DNA of 11,623 nt. It comes from Caulobacteraceae bacterium (GTDB taxonomy: Bacteria; Pseudomonadota; Alphaproteobacteria; Caulobacterales; Caulobacteraceae). The position numbers and the translations under genes are program-made. The notes beneath the pieces were generated by a model, which saw only the letters and a list, made by a program, of their open reading frames with translations, was not told the DNA's origin and did no database searches. Below, piece after piece: positions 8,067 through 11,623 of the stretch (the first letter of the stretch is position 1; each line of letters begins with the position of its first letter). The stretch lies in assembly GCA_947479185.1 (NCBI GenBank), contig CANJYY010000053.1, forward strand, positions 1 to 11,623, read 5' to 3'.

Positions 8067-8125
8067 GAGTCCGGACGCGGATATTTCTGTTGACTCACGA
8101 GGCCCCCTCGCCCGGCAAGGGAATC
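8067..8125. promoter_or_regulatory. Cluster of three GANTC sites upstream of the dnaA promoter
   Basis: GAGTC (8067-8071), GACTC (8092-8096) and GAATC (8121-8125) all match GANTC, the target of the alphaproteobacterial cell-cycle methylase CcrM. By eye I count about 14 GANTC sites in the whole window, so three within 59 bp is a marked cluster. They begin 12 bp upstream of the -35 element. In C. crescentus, dnaA transcription is known to depend on methylation of its promoter region; the same control is inferred here. Confidence 0.6.
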
Positions 8126-8183
8126 CGTTAACACTCGTTTTGGGGCCTGTGGACATTCGCCGCATGCGCGAATTGCGCACGTG

Positions 8184-8217
8184 AAAAACCGGCCGGCGCG
8201 AGGGGCGCCTGCCGGTT
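8184..8217 (-). terminator. Intrinsic terminator of rpsT
   Basis: On the minus strand AACCGGC (8217-8211) pairs with GCCGGTT (8193-8187), and inside it GGCGC (8209-8205) pairs with GCGCC (8199-8195) around a short loop. The stem is followed by a run of T (plus-strand A 8184-8188). It lies about 60 nt past the rpsT stop codon and separates rpsT from dnaA transcription. Confidence 0.85.
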
Positions 8218-8278
8218 GTTCAACTGCGTATTTTTAGGGCGAACGGTGACGTCCGGCCGGTCTCGGGAAGCCCCGAAA

Positions 8279-8551
8279 TCAGGCGGCGGTCGACAGCTTC
8301 TTCAGCTGGGCGTTCAGGCGCGAAACCTTGCGCGAGCCGGTGTTCTTGTGAACCACGCCCTTGGACACGGCGCGCATCAGTTCGGACTGCGCGATGATGA
8401 AGGCGGCCTTGGCGGCGGCGGCGTCGCCGGCGGCCAGGGCTTCATCGAACTTGCGCAGGAAAGTGCGGACGCGCGAGCGGCGGGCCTTGTTCACTTCCGT
8501 GCGGCGCTCGATCTTGCGGATCGCCTTCTTGGCGCCGGGATTATTGGCCAT
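8279..8551 (-). CDS. rpsT: 30S ribosomal protein S20 (90 aa)
   Basis: Small basic primary-binding protein of the 30S subunit that contacts 16S rRNA. The sequence begins [17 protein letters not shown] and carries the S20 features: a long, highly basic helical region ([15 protein letters not shown], 21-35), an Ala-rich helix (39-50), [17 protein letters not shown] (64-80) and a KKL-rich C terminus. Length is normal for the family. The open frame extends to 8626, but ATG 8551 gives the family N terminus; GAGG (8567-8564) lies about 12 nt upstream. It has its own promoter (8624-8652) and terminator (8184-8217). The order enoyl-CoA hydratase, rpsT, dnaA is one I recognise from other alphaproteobacteria. 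Confidence 0.97.
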   Translation of the reverse strand: MANNPGAKKAIRKIERRTEVNKARRSRVRTFLRKFDEALAAGDAAAAKAAFIIAQSELMRAVSKGVVHKNTGSRKVSRLNAQLKKLSTAA

Positions 8552-8623
8552 GGGCTTGTAGAACCTCAGAACGGACGAGGCGCTCGCGAAAGGCCGCGCA
8601 CGCCGGATAAATCGAAGGGCGGG

Positions 8624-8652
8624 CAAATACAGGAAGGCCCCGGGCCGGTCAA
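8624..8652 (-). promoter_or_regulatory. rpsT promoter
   Basis: On the minus strand TTGACC (8652-8647), an exact 17-nt spacer, then TATTTG (8629-8624). The predicted start near 8617 gives a leader of about 65 nt. A GANTC site (8656-8660) lies four bases upstream of the -35. Confidence 0.7.
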
Positions 8653-8682
8653 TGCGACTCTGGCGGTTCCGCGACGGCGATG

Positions 8683-8688
8683 TAGAGT
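8683..8688 (+). promoter_or_regulatory. Candidate -10 element for a leaderless transcript
   Basis: TAGAGT sits 6 nt before the ATG at 8695 (four of six bases match TATAAT). Transcription would therefore begin at or within a base of the start codon, and no Shine-Dalgarno sequence is present. No convincing -35 is seen. A GANTC site (GAGTC, 8685-8689) overlaps the element. Confidence 0.4.
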
Positions 8689-8694
8689 CTTTGC

Positions 8695-9108
8695 ATGAAC
8701 CGTCGCCTTTTTATCCTCTCGACCCTGGCGCTCGCGGGCTGCGGCGGCGAGCCGCCCCGCCAGACCGTGCTGTGCGATCCCGGCCTCGGCCAGGCCCTTG
8801 AGCGGGCGCTGGCCAGGGCGCCGACGGCCGTAGCGCCTGTGCTGACCGAGGCGCGCGCCGCCGAGCTGCTCGACCGGGCGGAGCGGGCGGACAACGCCAT
8901 CGTCGTCACCGGTCAGGGGCTGGTCGCCAATCGTCTGCAGCGGCTGGGCTTTGTGCGGCTCGAACACCGCTGGCCGGCGCGGATCGACGGCGAGACGATG
9001 CAGATCCTCGTCACGCGCGGTTCGGGTCCCGACCAGTGGCGGGCGCTGAAGCTGGCGAAGTGGCTGGCCAGCGCCGACGCGGCGCCGCTGCTGGCGGGCC
9101 GCGCCTAG
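8695..9108 (+). CDS. Small predicted lipoprotein (137 aa), function unknown, possibly substrate-binding-protein-like
   Basis: ATG 8695 begins a basic start (NRR), a hydrophobic stretch and a perfect lipobox Leu13-Ala14-Gly15-Cys16, followed by Gly-Gly-Glu, which predicts a lipid-anchored envelope protein. The mature part is about 120 aa. The segment [18 protein letters not shown] (68-85), the strand MQILVTRGS (102-110) and the helix [18 protein letters not shown] (117-134) resemble the C-terminal lobe of molybdate-type periplasmic binding proteins. However, the protein is about half their length, and no transporter genes are nearby, so that link is a guess. There is one further cysteine (Cys27). 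It is divergent from rpsT; it overlaps the convergent SNase-like gene by 4 bp. Translation may be leaderless. Codon use agrees with a real gene in this GC-rich genome. Confidence 0.75.
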   Translation: MNRRLFILSTLALAGCGGEPPRQTVLCDPGLGQALERALARAPTAVAPVLTEARAAELLDRAERADNAIVVTGQGLVANRLQRLGFVRLEHRWPARIDGETMQILVTRGSGPDQWRALKLAKWLASADAAPLLAGRA

Positions 9109-9548
9109 CGTCCCTTGAGGCCGCGCCCGCCGTCCGGCTGGCCGGCGCGATGCATCAGGTCGGCGAGACTGACGCCGCCGACGCGGCAGACGGCGATCAG
9201 CCGGTCATAGCTGACGGCCCGGCCGCCATCGCCGGTCACCGCGGTGCAGATGACGGTCTTCAGGCCCGTCAGACGGGTCAGGGCCGCCCTGGCCGCCGCC
9301 CCGCCCGGCTCGCGCAGTTCCGGCGCGTAGTAGTCGGCGAGGCGGATCTCGACCCAGCGCTCGGGGTCGCCGCTGGAGCCGATGCACAGGCCGTCGCCGT
9401 CGATGATGTAGCGGGCCGTGCCGGTCACCACGAAGCCGGCCTTCGCCCAGGCGGGGCGCGGACCCTTGTCGGGGATGGCTTGGCAGGGATCGGCCAGGGC
9501 CTGCGTCGCGATCAGGGAGAGGAACAGTCCGATCGCTATCCGCAGCAT
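9105..9548 (-). CDS. Exported SNase-like (thermonuclease-fold) protein, probably altered active site (147 aa)
   Basis: Residues 1-19 form a signal peptide (hydrophobic core, cleavage after ALA before Asp20), so a periplasmic or secreted product is expected. The mature part follows the staphylococcal nuclease layout: YIIDGDG (47-53) for the VIDGDT strand, EIRLADYYAPE (67-77) for VRLxxIDAPE, and SYDRLIAVCRVGGVSLADLM (113-132) for the later Arg motif and helix. Asp52, Arg69, Glu77 and probably Arg116 match nuclease residues Asp21, Arg35, Glu43 and Arg87. The calcium ligand Asp40 is replaced by Tyr74, and Thr22 by Gly53, so catalysis may be lost or changed. There are four cysteines (22, 55, 101, 121), compatible with disulfides. 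The start ATG 9548 lies 12 bp after the enoyl-CoA hydratase stop codon, so the two genes are likely co-transcribed; the ribosome site is weak. Confidence 0.85.
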   Translation of the reverse strand: MLRIAIGLFLSLIATQALADPCQAIPDKGPRPAWAKAGFVVTGTARYIIDGDGLCIGSSGDPERWVEIRLADYYAPELREPGGAAARAALTRLTGLKTVICTAVTGDGGRAVSYDRLIAVCRVGGVSLADLMHRAGQPDGGRGLKGR

Positions 9549-9560
9549 GTGGTCTCGAAG

Positions 9561-10340
9561 TTATGTGCCGGTGAAGGTCGGCTTTCGCTTCTCGACGAAG
9601 GCCGCCATGCCTTCCTTTTGATCCTCAAAGGCAAACAGGGAGTGAAACAGCCGGCGCTCCAGGGCCACGCCCGTGGTCAGGGTGGTCTCATAGGCCGCCT
9701 CGACCAGCTCCTTGTTCATCATCACCGCCAGCGGCGAATGGCCGGCGATCTTCGCGGCCGCCTCAAGGGCCGTCTCGAGCAGCTTGTCGACGGGGACGAC
9801 CCGCGAGACCAGGCCCGAGCGCTCCGCCTCGGCCGCGTCCATCATCCGGGCCGTCAGGATCATGTCCATGGCCTTGGCCTTGCCGATGAAGCGGGTCAGG
9901 CGCTGGGTGCCGCCGATGCCCGGCGAGACGCCCAGATTGATCTCCGGCTGGCCGAACTTCGCCGTTTCCGAGGCGATGATGAAGTCGCACATCATCGCCA
10001 GCTCGCAGCCACCGCCGAGGGCGTAGCCGCTGACCGCGGCGATGATCGGCTTGCGGAACTGCTCGATCTTTCGCGCCGCGGCGGTGAAGAAGTCGAGCGT
10101 CATCATCTGGGCGTAGGACTTGTCCGACATCTCCTTGATGTCGGCGCCGGCCGCGAAGGCGCGGTCCGAGCCGGTCAGCACCACACAGCGCACGGCCGTG
10201 TCGGCGCCGGCGGCGTCGAGCGCCTGGCCCAGGTCGTCGAGCAGCTGGCTGTTGAGGGCGTTGAGCGCCTCCGGGCGGTTCAGCCGGATGAGAGTCACGC
10301 CGTCGGACGGGGTTTCGAGGATCAGGGTCTGATAGGTCAT
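9561..10340 (-). CDS. Enoyl-CoA hydratase, crotonase family (259 aa)
   Basis: Adds water across the 2,3 double bond of enoyl-CoA thioesters in fatty-acid beta-oxidation; cytoplasmic. The oxyanion-hole segments are [11 protein letters not shown] (61-71) and [15 protein letters not shown] (105-119). The catalytic pair is Glu113 (GGGCELA) and Glu133 (QPEINLG), 20 residues apart, as in rat mitochondrial hydratase (Glu144/Glu164), so real hydratase activity is expected and not just a crotonase fold. [10 protein letters not shown] (141-150) follows, and the C-terminal EKRKPTFTG is typical of the short-chain type. Length is standard. ATG 10340 has CCTCC (plus strand 10353-10357, read as GGAGG) 12 nt upstream. 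A 44-bp gap separates it from the TraB/GumN gene upstream, and the SNase-like gene follows 12 bp downstream, so a three-gene unit is likely. Confidence 0.95.
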   Translation of the reverse strand: MTYQTLILETPSDGVTLIRLNRPEALNALNSQLLDDLGQALDAAGADTAVRCVVLTGSDRAFAAGADIKEMSDKSYAQMMTLDFFTAAARKIEQFRKPIIAAVSGYALGGGCELAMMCDFIIASETAKFGQPEINLGVSPGIGGTQRLTRFIGKAKAMDMILTARMMDAAEAERSGLVSRVVPVDKLLETALEAAAKIAGHSPLAVMMNKELVEAAYETTLTTGVALERRLFHSLFAFEDQKEGMAAFVEKRKPTFTGT

Positions 10341-10384
10341 GGGCCGGTTGTGCCTCCGCCTCCGCGTCGGCTCAAGCGGCTTGT

Positions 10385-11254
10385 TCAGGGCCCCTCGATG
10401 GTGAAGCCGCGCGCCCGCAGCAGGGCCGGCACGCTGTCGGGGCCGATCAGATGGCCGACACCGACGACGATGACCGTCTGGCCGGAGCCGGCCATACGCG
10501 TGGCGATGGTCTCGGCCCAGCGGCGGTTCCGCTGCACGATCAGCTGGTCATAGAGGAACAGCGAGACCTGCTTCATCGGCGTCAGGCCCATGTCTTCCAG
10601 CGCGCGGATATCGCCGCGCGCCCAGGCGGCGATCAGCCGGTCGTAGAAGCCCGGATCCTCGTCGATCTGCTTGAGGGTGTCCTCCAGCGAGGCCAGCTGA
10701 TCGGCCAGAGGGGCGTCGGCGAAGAAGGCGATCTGCTGCGTCGAGGTCTCGAAGGCCTTGCGGGCGGCGGTTGGCGCGGCCGCGGCCGACAGGGTGCGCT
10801 CGACGCCGCTGTCGACGGACGCGCCCTGCTGGTTGAGGGCCACGACGCCCAGCGTCACATCGGCCAGCCAGGGCCGCACGCGGTTCAGCGCGCCGGGGGC
10901 CAGGCCCAGCTTCGCGCTGACGCGGGTCAGCCTGTCGCGGCCAACCGGCGTCAGCAAGCCATCCAGCGTCTGGCCCTCGGGCAAATAGCCGTTGGCCTGG
11001 GCGGCGCGGGAGGCCTCGGCCTGGCTGTCGGCATCGACCGGGGTCTCGAACCACAGGTCGTCGGCCGTCGCCAGGGCTGCGTCGAGCGCCTTCGGCCGCC
11101 AGGCGAGGTCTTTCGGCAGAACATGGACCGCGCCGAACAGGACGATGGTCGAGTCGGCGTCCTTCACGATCCACACCGGCGGCTCTGCGGCGGCGGGGGC
11201 GGCGAAGAGGAGCGCGATCAGAGCGGCAAGGGCGGCGAACGGGCGGGTCGTCAT
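10385..11254 (-). CDS. TraB/GumN-family protein, exported (289 aa)
   Basis: A member of the TraB/PrgY/GumN (Tiki-like) family, whose animal relatives are metalloproteases; bacterial roles are mostly undefined. Residues 1-23 are a signal peptide (MTTRPF, hydrophobic Ala/Leu core, cleavage after AAA before Glu24). The two family motifs are present: LFGAVHVLP (39-47, His44) near the N terminus and [13 protein letters not shown] (264-276, His268) near the C terminus; Glu70 in LWFET is a further conserved acidic residue. Length matches the family. The open frame runs to 11515, but only ATG 11254 gives the signal peptide; no good ribosome site precedes it. It lies about 200 bp downstream of mutM on the same strand, separated by a large inverted repeat, and 44 bp upstream of the enoyl-CoA hydratase. 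A periplasmic location is inferred. Confidence 0.88.
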   Translation of the reverse strand: MTTRPFAALAALIALLFAAPAAAEPPVWIVKDADSTIVLFGAVHVLPKDLAWRPKALDAALATADDLWFETPVDADSQAEASRAAQANGYLPEGQTLDGLLTPVGRDRLTRVSAKLGLAPGALNRVRPWLADVTLGVVALNQQGASVDSGVERTLSAAAAPTAARKAFETSTQQIAFFADAPLADQLASLEDTLKQIDEDPGFYDRLIAAWARGDIRALEDMGLTPMKQVSLFLYDQLIVQRNRRWAETIATRMAGSGQTVIVVGVGHLIGPDSVPALLRARGFTIEGP

Positions 11255-11323
11255 GGCGGCTTGGCTGTCCAAACGTGATGCTGATGCGCCCTGAAGGCCT
11301 TGATGGAATGGTCCGCTCAGGAC

Positions 11324-11396
11324 GGGTCCCTGGTCAAGGACGGGCCTTGCAGGCCCGCCGCTACGCGGCCGCGAAGCGGTCCTTGAGCAGGGTCCC
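11324..11396. repeat. Complex 73-bp inverted repeat with nested hairpins
   Basis: The left arm GGGTCCCTGGTCAAGGAC (11324-11341) pairs with GTCCTTGAGCAGGGTCCC (11379-11396), 16 of 18 positions. Between them are two further hairpins: GGGCCT-TGC-AGGCCC (11342-11356) and GCCGC-TAC-GCGGC (11357-11369). The whole folds as a cloverleaf-like structure between mutM and the TraB/GumN gene. It has no T-run, so it is not a classical terminator; it could be a dispersed palindromic element or a structure that shapes the mRNA. Confidence 0.75.
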
Positions 11397-11456
11397 GCCG
11401 GAGCCAAAATGCTCATCAAGACATCAGGACGCTTTTTGCCTTCCGGGTTTCGGTCA

Positions 11457-11623
11457 CTACCGCTGACAGGTCGCGCACCAGAATGTCGACCGGCCGCCCT
11501 GGACGATGCGCTCAATCGTGCCGCCGCAGCCGGGCCTGAGACAGGGCTGGCCCTCGCGGCCGTAGGCCTGGAAGCTGTGCTGGAAGTAGCCGAGCGCCCC
11601 GTCGGTGGCGGCGAAGTCGCGCA
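11457..11623 (-). CDS. mutM: Formamidopyrimidine-DNA glycosylase (Fpg/MutM), C-terminal 54 residues; 5' end outside window
   Basis: Base-excision-repair enzyme that removes 8-oxoguanine and ring-opened purines. The visible part is the C terminus: [17 protein letters not shown], then the zinc finger with cysteines spaced C-x4-C-x16-C-x2-C and ending in WCATCQR before TAG (11457-11459). The C-x4-C (CLRPGC) instead of the E. coli C-x2-C is common in alphaproteobacterial Fpg as I recall. The RSTFWC segment carries the conserved zinc-finger Arg that contacts DNA. The rest of the gene lies beyond the right edge on the minus strand. The stop is followed by about 200 bp of non-coding sequence with the inverted repeat before the TraB/GumN gene. 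Confidence 0.95.
   Translation of the reverse strand, partial: RDFAATDGALGYFQHSFQAYGREGQPCLRPGCGGTIERIVQGGRSTFWCATCQR

Noticed and set aside
8128..8142. Possible CtrA site (TTAA followed after 7 nt by TTTG).
   Set aside because: Only one half matches TTAA-N7-TTAA; the second half has two mismatches.
7858..8278. Replication origin next to dnaA.
   Set aside because: No AT-rich unwinding stretch and no cluster of DnaA boxes; in Caulobacter the origin is some kilobases from dnaA, so it probably lies outside the window.

Overview
The window is a GC-rich chromosomal segment that looks like Caulobacteraceae (Caulobacter, Phenylobacterium or Brevundimonas). The evidence is a DnaA protein of the Caulobacter type, the gene neighbourhood mutM - enoyl-CoA hydratase - rpsT - dnaA with dnaK nearby (an order I know from alphaproteobacteria near the origin), a Fpg zinc finger with the alphaproteobacterial C-x4-C spacing, and GANTC sites (the target of the cell-cycle methylase CcrM) clustered upstream of dnaA. 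Species cannot be fixed from the sequence alone.

Layout, left to right. Positions 1-1319 (minus) hold the first 439 residues of DnaK. The dnaK upstream region (1320-1620) has a sigma-32-type promoter candidate, a second weaker one, and two strong hairpins; it is shared with a divergent gene for a small exported protein of unknown function (1621-1974, plus). A bidirectional terminator separates that gene from a convergent M1-family metalloaminopeptidase lipoprotein (2062-4656, minus). Divergent from the peptidase are alkB (4714-5319) and a dienelactone-hydrolase-family protein with a Tat-like leader (5382-6269). A 150-base block of palindromic repeats (about 6291-6409) separates these from the convergent dnaA.

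Positions 6424-8551 (minus) carry dnaA and, upstream of it, rpsT. rpsT has its own promoter and a strong intrinsic terminator, so dnaA is transcribed from its own promoter near 8026-8055, with a leader of about 160 nt. Just upstream of that promoter are three GANTC sites within 59 bp, bracketed by a near-perfect inverted repeat. The leader contains a 43-codon open frame whose TGA overlaps the chosen dnaA ATG. A small lipoprotein gene (8695-9108, plus) runs divergently from rpsT and appears to be leaderless; its stop codon shares a CTAG with the stop of a convergent SNase-like gene. That gene (9105-9548), an enoyl-CoA hydratase (9561-10340), a TraB/GumN-family protein (10385-11254) and the 3' end of mutM (11457 to the window edge) are all on the minus strand. 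A complex 73-bp inverted repeat lies between mutM and the TraB/GumN gene.

How the genes fit together: this is mainly core housekeeping DNA: replication initiation (dnaA), translation (rpsT), protein folding (dnaK) and DNA repair (alkB, mutM), plus envelope or periplasmic accessory proteins. I see no mobile element, CRISPR array, prophage or defence island. The most interesting material is regulatory, around dnaA and dnaK, together with residue-level oddities in DnaA (His at the arginine-finger position) and in the SNase-like protein (missing calcium ligand).
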